From the NCBI GenBank assembly GCA_964634325.1, contig CAZWJF010000001.1:124001-188000 (forward strand): DNA of 64,000 nt, given 5' to 3'. The DNA is from JAJXWB01 sp964634325. Its GTDB lineage: Bacteria; Pseudomonadota; Alphaproteobacteria; Rhizobiales; Beijerinckiaceae. Below, one piece after another: positions 16,805 through 26,094 of the stretch. Position numbers and translations under genes: made by a program. Numbering within the stretch: the stretch's first letter is position 1; the number at the start of each line of letters is the position of its first letter. The notes under the pieces were generated by a model. The model did not search any database. It was given only the letters and a program-made list of their open reading frames with translations, and had not been told where the DNA came from.

Positions 16805-19800
16805 TTGCGCGAAATCCTGACGATCATCGCGGCCTGCCTCGTGGCGGCGCTCACGGCGGCGCTCGCCATTCCGCCTTTCATCGACTGGGACGCGCGCCGC
16901 GACGAGATCGCAGCGCAAATCAGCGAGCGCATCGGCGGCCCGGTGGAGATCGGCGGGCCGGTCGCGTTGCGCCTGTTGCCGGCGCCGCGCCTGACCGTCG
17001 GTTCGCTGTCGGCCGGGCGCAGCGGACTGACTGTGCGCTCGCACGCCGCCGCGTTCGAGCTCTCGCCGACGTCGCTGCTGCGCGGTCGCCTCGAATTCAC
17101 GGAAATCGCCCTCGACAAGCCGACGATCGCAGTCGATCCGAACGCTTTCGTTCTCTCGCCGCAGGACAGTGCGCGCGTTGGGGTCGAAAGGTTGATCGTT
17201 ACGGACGGCGCGATCGAGGTCGCCGGCGAAAAACCAGTGAGCGTGACGCATGTCGACCTCACGGGGGCGATGGATGCGCTGCTCGGGCCGTTTCGCGGAA
17301 GCGGCGTCTGGCGGAGCACGACGTTTCAATTCGCAACCGCAGCGGTCGAAGATGGACGGTTGCGCGGCAAGATCGCTCTTGATGAGCCGCCTGCCGGGTT
17401 GCATGCCGAGTTCGATGGAGACGCGCGCTTCGAAGGAGGCGCGTTGTATTTTGTGGGACGTGGCGCATCGAGCGGCATGGGCGGCGGCCGCACGCCGCCG
17501 TGGCGCACGACTTTCGACATAGCGGCGACCCCGGACGCCCTTCGGTTCGATAATCTGGAGGCGCGCGTCGGCGACGACGACCATGCCCTGAGCTTTTCCG
17601 GCGCAGCGCGCTACGCGGCGGGCGCGCCGCTCGATATCAAACTCAAGGCGGCCAATCTCGATCTCGATCGATTCCGCGCGTCGCATGATTTCGCAACGGT
17701 TTCCGGCTGGGCGTCGTCGCGCGCGCTCGACCTCCGCGTCGAGGCGGATAGCGCGACGCTCGGCGGTGAGACGCTGTCTCAACCCGCCGTCGCGTTGCGC
17801 CTGTCTCCCGGCGCGCCCGCGCAAGCGCTGATCGACGCCGGATTGCCGGGCGCCACGCGACTTCATTTCGACGGCGCGATCGACCAAACGGATTGGCGGT
17901 CGTTCGACGGCGCAGCGCGGATCGAGACGCGCGACGTGCGACGGCTTGCCGATTATGTCGCGCCGATTGCGCCCGAGGCGATCCGACGGCTCGCCGCTGC
18001 ATCATTCAACCGGCTTGCTTTCGATGGTCGCATCAAGACGGCGCCTGATCGCTTCGAAGCGCAGGCGCGATCGCTCGATCTCGATCGCTCGCGGCTGAGC
18101 GGTCGGTTTGCGTGGCGCGCGGCGGAAGCGGATTCGCGTTCGCGCATATCCGCTGCAATCGAGGCGTCGGTGCTCGATATCGATGGTTTGCCCGACCTGC
18201 GCGCCTTGGGCGGCATTGGTCGCGATGACGATCTCGATCTCAGCGTCGATGCGAAGGCCGTTCGGATTGCGGAGGTCGGCCAATCCTCGGCCGCCGCAGG
18301 TCGCATTCGCGCTCATCTCCTGCGAAAGGACGGGGTCACGACGCTCGAGGAATTGTCGATCGCCGATCTCGGCGGCGCGACGCTCACGGGCGTCGGCCGC
18401 TTGACCGCGCAAGGCGGGGGGCTCGATCTCAAACTCGACGCGCAGCGGCTTGGCGATCTGGCGGCGCTGATCCGGCGCGTAGCGCCGGGCGCTGCGAGCG
18501 ATGCGCTCGTCGCGCGGGCCTCGGCGCTATCCCCGGCGAAGGCGACCATGGGCGTCGCCACAAACGCAGCCGGCGCGTTCACGCAGCTCAATTTGGAAAG
18601 CGAAGCAGGCGGGGCCCGCTATTCCGCGCAATTGCAGCCGACGGGCGATGGTCGTGTGAAAGCGCAACTCGTCGCAAATGCGCCGGACGCGTCGGTTCTG
18701 TTGCGACAGTTCGGCTTTCCGGTCCTGCCGCTGAGAGGCCTCGGCGCTGCGCGCGTCGAAGCGGTCGGCGAAGGCGCCTGGGGCGGCGCTTTGTCGACGC
18801 GCGCACGCGTCGAACTGCCCGGCGCATCGATGACGTTCAATGGCGAGACGACCGCGTCAGCCGACAGGCCCGCGATGCGCGGGCGCATCATGCTCGACAG
18901 CGCGGACGCTGCGCCGCTCATGCAGTTGTTTGGCCTCGGCGCGCCTGATCCGACGCAACGCGCGCCTGCAAAAGCGACGGCGACCGTCGCGATGGACCGC
19001 GAAGGGCTTTCGCTCGACGGGCTGACAAGCGAAGCGTTCGGCGCGAAGGCGACAGGCGGTTTGCGGCGCGGCGCGGACGCAATCTGGCGCGGCGAGCTGG
19101 CGATCGATCGCCTGTCGGCCCCGTTTCTTGCTTCGTTCGTTTTGGGGCCCGCGCAACCAGCGCTCGCCGGCGCGCTCTGGTCGACGCTGAAATTCGCGCC
19201 GCAGCGCGTCGATCCGCCGGCCGCCGATCTCAAACTTGCGATCGGCCGGTTCGATCTCGGCGTGTCGACGAGCGCCGGCGCGCATCTCGAGTTGACGCTC
19301 GGGCAGGGCTTGGTCGAGGCCCGCAAGATCGACATGCCATTGCTTGGCGGACGCTTGACAGGCGAGGCGTCGCTGCGGCGGGAGGGCGGGGCCGCGACAG
19401 CGCGCGCGCGTCTCGCCGTACGGTCGCTCGACTCGACGGCGGGTCCCTTCGCAGCGAAGGTCGACGGCGCGTGCGAGATCTCTGGCGCTGGCGGCTCGGC
19501 AGCCGAACTCGTCGCATCGCTCGCCGGATCGGGCAACGCGCGGCTGCAGGACTGGAGCATCGCGCGCGCTGCGCCAGACGCCTTCTCCGACGCCGTCGCG
19601 CGATTGGCCATGGACGACGCGACAACCGCACGGGAGGCCGTCGTCTCTGAGCTGGCGAGCGCGCTCGACTCCGGCGCGCAACGTCCTGCGCCGGTCGACG
19701 TTGATTTTACGCTTGCGGCTGGGCGCCTGACGATTGCGCCTGTCGAATTCGAGGCCGCGCGCGCGCGGGGCCGGATGAGCGGCGTATTCGACCTCCGCAC

Positions 19801-20242
19801 GGGGCAAGTCGAAGTTCGCGAAAATCTGAGAGCGCCTGCGCCTGCGGACTGGTCCGGCGCGCCGCCGCAGATTGATCTCTCATGGAGCGGCCCCTGGAGC
19901 CAGCCGGCGCGCGCATTGTCTGCGGAGGCGCTCATCGCTGCGTTGACGGAGCGCGCGATCGAGCGGGAGTCCGAACGCAATGCGGCGCTGGAGGCCGATA
20001 TACGCGAGCGGGCCTTCTTCAATCGCCGCCTGAAGTCCGATCGTCGGCTCGACGCCGAACGCCGCGCTCAACAGGAGGAAGAGCAGAAGGCGCTCGACGA
20101 AGCGCGCAAGCTGCTGCGGCCGCTGGAGCCGATCTCTCCGGACAAGCAGGCGCCGCCCCCGCCGCCGAAGCGTCCGCCGGCCGCCTTCGCGCCCGCCCCG
20201 CGCGGCGCGACGCCCGACCCGTCGACCGCCGGTCGTTATTGA
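16805..20242 (+). CDS. AsmA-family protein
   Basis: An 1145-residue protein with one N-terminal membrane anchor (ILTIIAACLVAALTAALAIP) and a long periplasmic beta-rich body. The start region IPPFIDWDARRDEIAAQISERIGGPVEIGGPV and LRLLPAPRLTVGSL is the typical AsmA opening, and an AsmA C-terminal domain lies around residues 900-1050. These proteins resemble bridge-like lipid transporters and affect outer-membrane assembly. The tail is unusual: a charged coiled-coil-like stretch (about 1060-1110) then a proline-rich end PPPPPKRPPAAF. The start is a TTG at 16805 without a clear ribosome site. The gene appears monocistronic. Confidence 0.86.
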   Translation: MREILTIIAACLVAALTAALAIPPFIDWDARRDEIAAQISERIGGPVEIGGPVALRLLPAPRLTVGSLSAGRSGLTVRSHAAAFELSPTSLLRGRLEFTEIALDKPTIAVDPNAFVLSPQDSARVGVERLIVTDGAIEVAGEKPVSVTHVDLTGAMDALLGPFRGSGVWRSTTFQFATAAVEDGRLRGKIALDEPPAGLHAEFDGDARFEGGALYFVGRGASSGMGGGRTPPWRTTFDIAATPDALRFDNLEARVGDDDHALSFSGAARYAAGAPLDIKLKAANLDLDRFRASHDFATVSGWASSRALDLRVEADSATLGGETLSQPAVALRLSPGAPAQALIDAGLPGATRLHFDGAIDQTDWRSFDGAARIETRDVRRLADYVAPIAPEAIRRLAAASFNRLAFDGRIKTAPDRFEAQARSLDLDRSRLSGRFAWRAAEADSRSRISAAIEASVLDIDGLPDLRALGGIGRDDDLDLSVDAKAVRIAEVGQSSAAAGRIRAHLLRKDGVTTLEELSIADLGGATLTGVGRLTAQGGGLDLKLDAQRLGDLAALIRRVAPGAASDALVARASALSPAKATMGVATNAAGAFTQLNLESEAGGARYSAQLQPTGDGRVKAQLVANAPDASVLLRQFGFPVLPLRGLGAARVEAVGEGAWGGALSTRARVELPGASMTFNGETTASADRPAMRGRIMLDSADAAPLMQLFGLGAPDPTQRAPAKATATVAMDREGLSLDGLTSEAFGAKATGGLRRGADAIWRGELAIDRLSAPFLASFVLGPAQPALAGALWSTLKFAPQRVDPPAADLKLAIGRFDLGVSTSAGAHLELTLGQGLVEARKIDMPLLGGRLTGEASLRREGGAATARARLAVRSLDSTAGPFAAKVDGACEISGAGGSAAELVASLAGSGNARLQDWSIARAAPDAFSDAVARLAMDDATTAREAVVSELASALDSGAQRPAPVDVDFTLAAGRLTIAPVEFEAARARGRMSGVFDLRTGQVEVRENLRAPAPADWSGAPPQIDLSWSGPWSQPARALSAEALIAALTERAIERESERNAALEADIRERAFFNRRLKSDRRLDAERRAQQEEEQKALDEARKLLRPLEPISPDKQAPPPPPKRPPAAFAPAPRGATPDPSTAGRY

Positions 20243-20249
20243 GGATGTG

Positions 20250-21098
20250 TCAAACCGCTTCTGCGGTGAAGGCATGCGACGGCGCAACAAACTCCTGTTG
20301 CGCCTCAACCAGAAGCAATTCGCGCGCGCCGGCTTGATAGGTCTTCGTCAACAGCCCGAAGATCGACGATCCGGCGCGTTCGAGCGCGAGCCGCGGGGAT
20401 TGCGTCTCCATGCAGTGAGCGAAGAACAGAGCGGCGACAGCGTCGCCGGCGCCGTTGAAATCGACGGGCAGGCGGGGCGTGCGCAGACGAAAGACGCCTT
20501 CGAAAGAGGAGACGAACAGATCGACCGACGCGTCCGGCGTGTCGGCAAGATGCGCCGAGGTGACGAGAATGATTCTGGGACCACGGGCGTGGAGCGCGTC
20601 GAGCGCGGCGCGCAGACTCGACAGGCCGACCACCGGATTTCCCGAAAGCCATTCCAGCTCGAACTGGTTGGGGGTGAAGATGTCGGCGACGGCCATGGCG
20701 GAGCGCGCGAAGAACTCCGGCACGCCCGGCCGTACGAACACGCCGGAGCCAACGTCGCCAATGACCGGATCGCAGCAATAAAGCGCGGCGGGATTGGCGG
20801 CCTTCACGCGCTTGACGGCGCGCAGGATCGCCGCCCCGGTTTCCGGCGCGCCGACATAGCCGGACAAAACGCCGTCGCAAAGGTTCAGCGCGCCGCGCTC
20901 GGCGACGCCGTCGACGCAATCGTCGATCAGTTCGGCGTCCAGCACCTGCCCCTTCCACGACCCGTAGCCCGGATGATTGGAGAACAGGACGGTGTGCACC
21001 GGCCACACTTCGTGGCCGATCCGCTGGAGCGGAAAGACGGCGGCTGAATTGCCGACATGTCCGAAGGCCACGTGCGACTGGATGGACAGGATGTTCAT
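20250..21098 (-). CDS. pdxY: pyridoxal/pyridoxamine kinase
   Basis: A 282-residue ribokinase-fold kinase that phosphorylates pyridoxal in the vitamin B6 salvage pathway. It opens with MNILSIQSHVAFGHVGNSAAVFPLQRIG, has the family VLSGYVG segment, the substrate-proximal YCCDPVIGD, TPNQFELEWLSG and the catalytic DFNGAGDAVAALF with the phosphoryl-transfer aspartate. Length matches PdxY (about 285). It ends 8 bp from the convergent AsmA gene. No operon partner is obvious; the ABC importer upstream on the same strand is 80 bp away. Confidence 0.92.
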   Translation of the reverse strand: MNILSIQSHVAFGHVGNSAAVFPLQRIGHEVWPVHTVLFSNHPGYGSWKGQVLDAELIDDCVDGVAERGALNLCDGVLSGYVGAPETGAAILRAVKRVKAANPAALYCCDPVIGDVGSGVFVRPGVPEFFARSAMAVADIFTPNQFELEWLSGNPVVGLSSLRAALDALHARGPRIILVTSAHLADTPDASVDLFVSSFEGVFRLRTPRLPVDFNGAGDAVAALFFAHCMETQSPRLALERAGSSIFGLLTKTYQAGARELLLVEAQQEFVAPSHAFTAEAV

Positions 21099-21178
21099 GC
21101 GGCGACTGTGTCATTCCCGATGCGTGCGGCGCAAGCATCGGAAAGTCGGAAATACGAGGCCGGCCGCGCGGCGACCCG

Positions 21179-22198
21179 TCACTTGACCGTTTGCGCCGCT
21201 TTCCTGGCGAACCGATCGTCGAAGGTGGCGGCCAGGTCGATCTTGGCGTCCTTCAGCTCCGGTGTGAAACGGGCGAGCATGTCGAGCGCGCTCTTCATTC
21301 CCGCAGCGTCGATCAGGCCGGTCTGCGAATAGGCTGCGCGCGTCGCCTGAAATGCGGCCATATAAAGCTTCTTGTCGCCGAGCAGATAATTCTCCGGCAC
21401 GATCGCGGCGACGTCGTCGGCGCTCGCCGTCTTCATCCATTGAAGGGCTTTGTATTCTGCATTCACGATCGCCTGCATCGTGTTCGGATTGGCGTCGATG
21501 AACGCTTTCTTCGCATAGATGACGGCCGCCGGGTTCTCGCCGCCGAACAGCGCGCGGGTTCCTTCCTCCGTGCGGGTATCGGCGATGGCTTTGATGTCGC
21601 CGGATTGTTCGAGCATGGTGATGACGGGTTCGAGGTGGGAGATTGCGTCCACCTGGCCATTGCGCACCGCCGCGACCGCCGAGGCCGCGCCGCCGACGCC
21701 GATGTAGGCTGCGTCGTCCGGCGACAGGCCGTTCTTCGCGAGGAAGAATTTCGCGAGCATGTTGGTGGAGGAGCCTGGCGCCGTAACTCCGATCTTCATT
21801 CCCTTGAGATCGGCGGGCGTCTCGTATTTCACGCCCTTGCGCACGGCGACGACGATGCCTGGAAAGCGGCCGAGATCGACGGTCGCGCGAATATCCTGCC
21901 CTTTCGCCTGCATGTGGATCGTGTGCTCGTAGGCGCCGGCGACGACATCTACGGAGCCGCCGATCAGGGCCTGCAAGCTTTTCGAACCGCCGGCGAAGTC
22001 GATGATCTCGGCGTCGAGGCCCTGCTCTTTGAAATAGCCCTTCTGTTCTGCGATGGTCAGGGGAAGATAATAGAGAAGAGACTTGCCGCCGACGCCGATC
22101 ACGACTTTCGGCTTTTCTATATTGGCGACCTGCGCGCGTGCGGCGGCGGAGGTCGCGGCGAGCGCGAGCAAGGCTGCGGCGATCTTCAGGACCTTCAT
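21179..22198 (-). CDS. ABC importer periplasmic substrate-binding protein (NitT/TauT type)
   Basis: A 339-residue secreted protein; signal peptide ends at AAARA (about residue 22). The mature sequence has the SsuA/ThiY-like fold: LTIAEQKGYFKEQGLDAEIIDFAGGSKSLQALIGGSVDVVAGAYEH and GVTAPGSSTNMLAKFFLAKNG. This family delivers nitrate, sulfonates, taurine, aliphatic amides or pyrimidine precursors; the ligand here is not predictable. It is the last gene of an ATPase-permease-binding protein unit on the minus strand, 14 bp after the permease. Confidence 0.85.
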   Translation of the reverse strand: MKVLKIAAALLALAATSAAARAQVANIEKPKVVIGVGGKSLLYYLPLTIAEQKGYFKEQGLDAEIIDFAGGSKSLQALIGGSVDVVAGAYEHTIHMQAKGQDIRATVDLGRFPGIVVAVRKGVKYETPADLKGMKIGVTAPGSSTNMLAKFFLAKNGLSPDDAAYIGVGGAASAVAAVRNGQVDAISHLEPVITMLEQSGDIKAIADTRTEEGTRALFGGENPAAVIYAKKAFIDANPNTMQAIVNAEYKALQWMKTASADDVAAIVPENYLLGDKKLYMAAFQATRAAYSQTGLIDAAGMKSALDMLARFTPELKDAKIDLAATFDDRFARKAAQTVK

Positions 22199-22212
22199 CG
22201 GGCGTTTCCCTT

Positions 22213-22998
22213 CTAGTTTTGCGAATGCGGTTGCGGCCGCCAGACGAGCAGCCGATTTTCCACCAGCGTGACCGCCCAGTCGATGGCGATGACGAAAATG
22301 GCGAGAACGATCATGCCGGCGAAGACGCCCGTCACGTCGAACACGCCTTCCGCCTCGTGAATGAGATAGCCGAGGCCGGCGGCCGCCCCCAGATATTCGC
22401 CGACGACCGCGCCGACCAACGCAAACCCGACGGAGGCGTGCAGCGACGAAAACACCCAGGTGAGCGCCGAGGGCCAATAGACGTGGCGCATCAGCTGGCG
22501 GTCGCTCATGCCGAGCATGCGCGCGTTGGCGAGCACGACTGGCGGCACTTCCTTCACGCCCTGATAGACGTTGAAGAAAACGATGAAGAAGACCAGCGTG
22601 ACGCCGAGCGCGACCTTGGACCAGATCCCGAGGCCGAACCAGAGCATGAAGATCGGCGCGAGCACGACGCGGGGCAGCGAGTTCGCCGCCTTGAGGAAGG
22701 GATCGAAGACCGCAGCGAGCGCAGGCCTGCGTGCGAACCAGAAGCCGACAACGCCGCCGGCGAGAGAGCCGATGACGAAGGCGAGCCCGGTCTCGGTCAA
22801 CGTGATCCACAGATGGCGCCAGACAATTCCGGTGGCGAACATCTTCCACACGCGGCCGAGCACGTCAGCGGGCGTCGAGAAGAAGAATTTCGGCATGAAG
22901 TACACGCCGAAGATCGGTACGCTCGAGCCGATGTGCCAGATGGCCAACAACGCGATGGCGACGCCGACCTGCCAGGCGAGGAGAGTGGGACGGGTCAT
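22213..22998 (-). CDS. ABC importer permease (NitT/TauT type)
   Basis: A 261-residue inner-membrane protein with about six helices and the cytoplasmic EAA-type loop reading NARMLGMSDRQLMRHVYWPSAL, through which it contacts the ATPase. It resembles SsuC/TauC permeases. An RPRVVLAPIF-like segment (NSLPRVVLAPIFMLWFGLG) is also typical. It lies between the ATPase gene (124 bp upstream, the gap holding a palindromic repeat) and the binding-protein gene. Confidence 0.88.
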   Translation of the reverse strand: MTRPTLLAWQVGVAIALLAIWHIGSSVPIFGVYFMPKFFFSTPADVLGRVWKMFATGIVWRHLWITLTETGLAFVIGSLAGGVVGFWFARRPALAAVFDPFLKAANSLPRVVLAPIFMLWFGLGIWSKVALGVTLVFFIVFFNVYQGVKEVPPVVLANARMLGMSDRQLMRHVYWPSALTWVFSSLHASVGFALVGAVVGEYLGAAAGLGYLIHEAEGVFDVTGVFAGMIVLAIFVIAIDWAVTLVENRLLVWRPQPHSQN

Positions 22999-23034
22999 GA
23001 CGTCTTGCTTGCCATCAGCGGGACGAGCCAAAAG

Positions 23035-23113
23035 GCGACGAAGCAATCCGTCTCCAAATCGGGATCGGCTTTCGGCGAACGGACTGCTTCGTCGCTCCGC
23101 TCCTCGCAATGAC
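23035..23113. repeat. palindromic intergenic repeat of rhizobial type
   Basis: Arms 23035-23051 and 23079-23095 are 17 bases long with one mismatch and a 27-base loop. The sequence after the second arm reads TCCGCTCCTCGCAATGACG. This closely follows the dispersed CTTCGTCGC-TCGCTCCTCGCAATGACG repeat that I know from many Hyphomicrobiales genomes. It sits in the gap between the ATPase and permease genes of one transcript, so it would form a hairpin in the mRNA. Confidence 0.8.
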
Positions 23114-23122
23114 GGCGATCCT

Positions 23123-23962
23123 TCACGCTGCGCCTCCGGCCTGCGCCTGATAGGTCTTCAGAACCTCCTCGCGCAGGTCGTCCCATAGGGCGCGCTGCAA
23201 GGCGTGAAATTTCGGATCGAGCCGGATCTCGTTGATCTCGCGCGGGCGCGGCAAATCGATCGCGCGGTCGGCGACGATATGAGCCGCCGGCCCAGCAGAC
23301 ATCACGACGACGCGGTCCGCCAGCGCGATCGCTTCTTCGAGATCGTGGGTGACGAACAGGACAGCCTTGCGATCGGCGGACCACAGATCGAGCAGGAGAT
23401 CGCCCATCAGCGCGCGAGTCTGCGCATCGAGGGGTCCGAAGGGTTCGTCCATCAGCAGAATCTGCGGATCGCGGATCAGCATTTGCGCCAGCGCCACGCG
23501 CTTGCGCTGGCCGCCGGACAATTGATGCGGATAACGGTCGCCGAACGCCCCGAGCCCGACCTTGGCCAGCCAGGCTTGCGCGCGCTGTTCGGCGTCGACG
23601 CGCGCGACGCCCTGCGGCTCCAGAGCGACGGCGACGTTGTCGCGCGCCGTCTTCCAGGGCATCAGGGCGTCCTGCTGGAAGAGATAGCCGCACGAAGCCA
23701 TGACGCCCGACACGGCGTGTCCGAGTACGCGCGCCTCGCCGGCGGCCGGTTTGAGCAGGCCCGCGACGACGTTGAGCAGCGTGGACTTGCCGCAGCCAGT
23801 CGGGCCGACGATGGCGACGAATTCGCCGGACGCGACCGCGAGGCTTGCGCCTCTCACTGCCGTGTAGGCCGACGTTCCCGAACCGAAAGCGACGCTGACC
23901 GCTTCCAGCTGCACGGCGGCGGGCGGGGGTGGAGCGGTCTGCGGCATACGATCCGGGAACAT
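23123..23962 (-). CDS. ABC importer ATPase (NitT/TauT type)
   Basis: A 279-residue ATPase with Walker A GPTGCGKST, Q-loop LFQQDALMPW, signature LSGGQRKR, Walker B ILLMDEPFG and H-loop VTHDLEEAI: a fully competent nucleotide-binding domain similar to SsuB/TauB. It powers the permease and binding protein encoded downstream. I start at ATG 23962; ATG 23947 is also possible and neither has a strong ribosome site. Its start region is divergent from the TRAP transporter genes with about 150 bp between. Confidence 0.9.
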   Translation of the reverse strand: MFPDRMPQTAPPPPAAVQLEAVSVAFGSGTSAYTAVRGASLAVASGEFVAIVGPTGCGKSTLLNVVAGLLKPAAGEARVLGHAVSGVMASCGYLFQQDALMPWKTARDNVAVALEPQGVARVDAEQRAQAWLAKVGLGAFGDRYPHQLSGGQRKRVALAQMLIRDPQILLMDEPFGPLDAQTRALMGDLLLDLWSADRKAVLFVTHDLEEAIALADRVVVMSAGPAAHIVADRAIDLPRPREINEIRLDPKFHALQRALWDDLREEVLKTYQAQAGGAA

Positions 23963-24113
23963 GACGGTGGGGGCGCACGTTGGCCGATCGCTCCGCCGGG
24001 CGCAAGGGAGGGACACGGCCGGTCCGAGCGGAAGCTTCACAAATGTTGCGTTCGCAGGGTCGAGGGTGCTCTCATCCCGCCGCCGCGACTCGCGCGTGGG
24101 AGGAGTTGGAGCG

Positions 24114-24611
24114 ATGAGGCGTCTGGCCGATTGGATCGACCGCGGCGTCGGCTCATGCGTCGACGCCGGCAAGTGGCTGGCGCTGCCAGTCGTGCTTCTG
24201 CTCAGCGCGCAGTGGCCGCTACGCGATCTCGTGCGCTGCTGTTCGCGGGAGGCCAATGACCTCGGCCAATGGCTGTTCGCGTTGTTTATCGCCATCGCGG
24301 TGACGGCCGCGACGCGCGCAGGAACGCATTTGCGTGCGGATTTCTGGGCGAAGCGGTTCGAACCTCGCACACGACGTCTGCTGAACGCTGCGGGCGCGGG
24401 GCTGCTGGCGGCGCCCTGGTCCATCTTCATTCTCGTCGTGTCCTGGCGGGACGCCTGGCGCTCCCTCGTGGCGTTGGAGCGTTTTCCCGAGACCAACAAT
24501 CCCGGCTATTTCCTGATCAAGCTCGCAGTCGTCATACTCGCGGCGCTCGTCGCAACGCAGGCGCTCGTGGAGCTGATGCGCGCATTCGACGCTGACGAGG
24601 ATCAAGCGTGA
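24114..24611 (+). CDS. TRAP transporter small permease (DctQ type)
   Basis: A 165-residue protein with four membrane helices. The segment ANDLGQWLFALFIAIAVTAATRAGTHLRADFW resembles the DctQ helix-loop that precedes a basic residue. A GGGAGGAG ribosome site 10 bases upstream decides the start over an open upstream frame. It overlaps the large permease gene by 4 bases. Together they form the membrane part of a Na+-driven tripartite transporter, usually for organic acids; the usual binding protein gene is absent. Confidence 0.82.
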   Translation: MRRLADWIDRGVGSCVDAGKWLALPVVLLLSAQWPLRDLVRCCSREANDLGQWLFALFIAIAVTAATRAGTHLRADFWAKRFEPRTRRLLNAAGAGLLAAPWSIFILVVSWRDAWRSLVALERFPETNNPGYFLIKLAVVILAALVATQALVELMRAFDADEDQA

Positions 24612-26032
24612 GCGCCTGGTTCGGCGTCGCCCTTCTTCCGCTGACCGCGGTCGCGATGCTGGCGACAGGTCTGCCGGCCTTTCTGGTTCTGATCGGCGCA
24701 GCGGGCCTTGGAGCCTTGTGGGTGCAGGCGAGCGGCGGCGACACGGCCTTGCTCGCCGCGCTCGGCGCGCGCCTCGTCGCGTTGCTCGAGGGCGATCTTC
24801 TGCAAGCGCTGCCTCTATTCGTGATCATGGGCGTTCTGCTGAACCGGTTGCCTCTTGTGGAGATCCTGTTTCGAACGGGCTGCGCGATCGGGCGGCAGGG
24901 CGTGCTTGCGCCGCGATTGTCGGCGCTCGCCATCGGCGCATTGGTCGCGCCCATGAACGGCTCGGTGGGCGCAAGCGTCTCCATGCTGTCGCGCGGCGTG
25001 CGGCCGCTGCTTGCGCGCCACGGCGTGGAGCCGGCCGAGCGCGTCGCTCTGGTGGCTGCAGCGAGCACGCTCGGCGTCGTCATTCCGCCGTCGCTGGTTC
25101 TGCTGTTCCTGGGCGATGCGATGATGAACGCGCACAGCATCGCCATGCGCGCGATCGCCGGCTCGGACCGCGTCGTCAACACGCAGGACATTTTTCGAGC
25201 AGCGGCCGCGCCGGCCGCGCTGACGATGGGCTTGTGGATATTGATCGTCGCGCTGCGCGCGCGCGCCTCGGGCGTCGCGGCCGAAAGGAATGCGCTGTCG
25301 TTGCGCGAAGCCCTGATTTCCGCGCTGGTCGTGACCTCTGTCGTGTTGTTGTTGGGCGGAGTCGCCGCCGGCATGTTCTACGCGGTCGAGGCGGCGGCGA
25401 CCGGATGCGCCGCGCTGCTGGCGGTCGGCGTGCTCACGCGCGCCTTGACCCTGCGCGTGCTCGCGGAGGTGTTGCGCGAAGCGCTGGCCGTGTCCGGCGC
25501 TCTTTTCGCTCTGCTCGCGGCCGCGACGACATTCACGCTTGTCATGCGCGTGCTCGGCGTCGATCGGCTGGCGACCGACCTGCTGGCTTCGGCGCCGGGG
25601 GGGCCGGCGGCGGCGGCAGCGGCGGCGCTGGCCCTGATGGCCGTGGCGGCGCTGGTGCTCGATGCTTTCGAAATCGTCTTCGTCATTGTGCCGATCGTCA
25701 TGCCCGGCGTGCTGATGCGCGCGCCGGACGCAGCCTGGGTCGCCGCGCTGGCCGTCTTGACGTTGCAGGCGAGCTTCCTCAGTCCGCCGCTCGGCTACGC
25801 CATCATGATGACGCGCGCGACCAAGACAGTTTCGGTATCCACGCGCGCGATCGCGTGGGAAGTCGCGCCATTTCTTATGGCGTTGATCGCGGTGATCCTC
25901 GTCACGCTCGCGTTTCCGAGCATCGCGCATGTGTTCGACCGGCCAGAGACGGTGAAAGTCGGCGCGCCGGCGCCATTGCCGGAGAAATTCGACATACCGC
26001 TGCCGGAGGCCCCGCCGCCAGAGATCAAGTGA
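24608..26032 (+). CDS. TRAP transporter large permease (DctM type)
   Basis: A 474-residue inner-membrane protein with about twelve helices. Family features: ALPLFVIMGVLLNRLPLVEILF, a loop GALVAPMNGSVGASVSMLSRGV, STLGVVIPPSLVLLFLGDAM, and FEIVFVIVPIVMPGV near the second half. A proline-rich cytoplasmic or periplasmic tail (PLPEKFDIPLPEAPPPEIK) ends the protein. The GTG start overlaps dctQ by 4 bases. No DctP binding protein lies within several genes on either side, so the substrate is unknown and the partner must be encoded elsewhere, or the pair works with a different protein. Confidence 0.85.
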   Translation: MSAWFGVALLPLTAVAMLATGLPAFLVLIGAAGLGALWVQASGGDTALLAALGARLVALLEGDLLQALPLFVIMGVLLNRLPLVEILFRTGCAIGRQGVLAPRLSALAIGALVAPMNGSVGASVSMLSRGVRPLLARHGVEPAERVALVAAASTLGVVIPPSLVLLFLGDAMMNAHSIAMRAIAGSDRVVNTQDIFRAAAAPAALTMGLWILIVALRARASGVAAERNALSLREALISALVVTSVVLLLGGVAAGMFYAVEAAATGCAALLAVGVLTRALTLRVLAEVLREALAVSGALFALLAAATTFTLVMRVLGVDRLATDLLASAPGGPAAAAAAALALMAVAALVLDAFEIVFVIVPIVMPGVLMRAPDAAWVAALAVLTLQASFLSPPLGYAIMMTRATKTVSVSTRAIAWEVAPFLMALIAVILVTLAFPSIAHVFDRPETVKVGAPAPLPEKFDIPLPEAPPPEIK

Positions 26033-26094
26033 CACGGCGCCGCGACGCAGCTTAGGGTGGCGGCGGAAACTGAGGCGAATTCAGGGGAAGAAAG

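Noticed and set aside
18619..20022. A 467-codon minus-strand open frame inside the AsmA-family gene
   Set aside because: Ser/Arg/Ala-rich sequence without family features; the plus-strand AsmA reading is convincing.
24815..26035. A 406-codon minus-strand frame opposite dctM
   Set aside because: Antisense to a clear twelve-helix permease; composition is low complexity.
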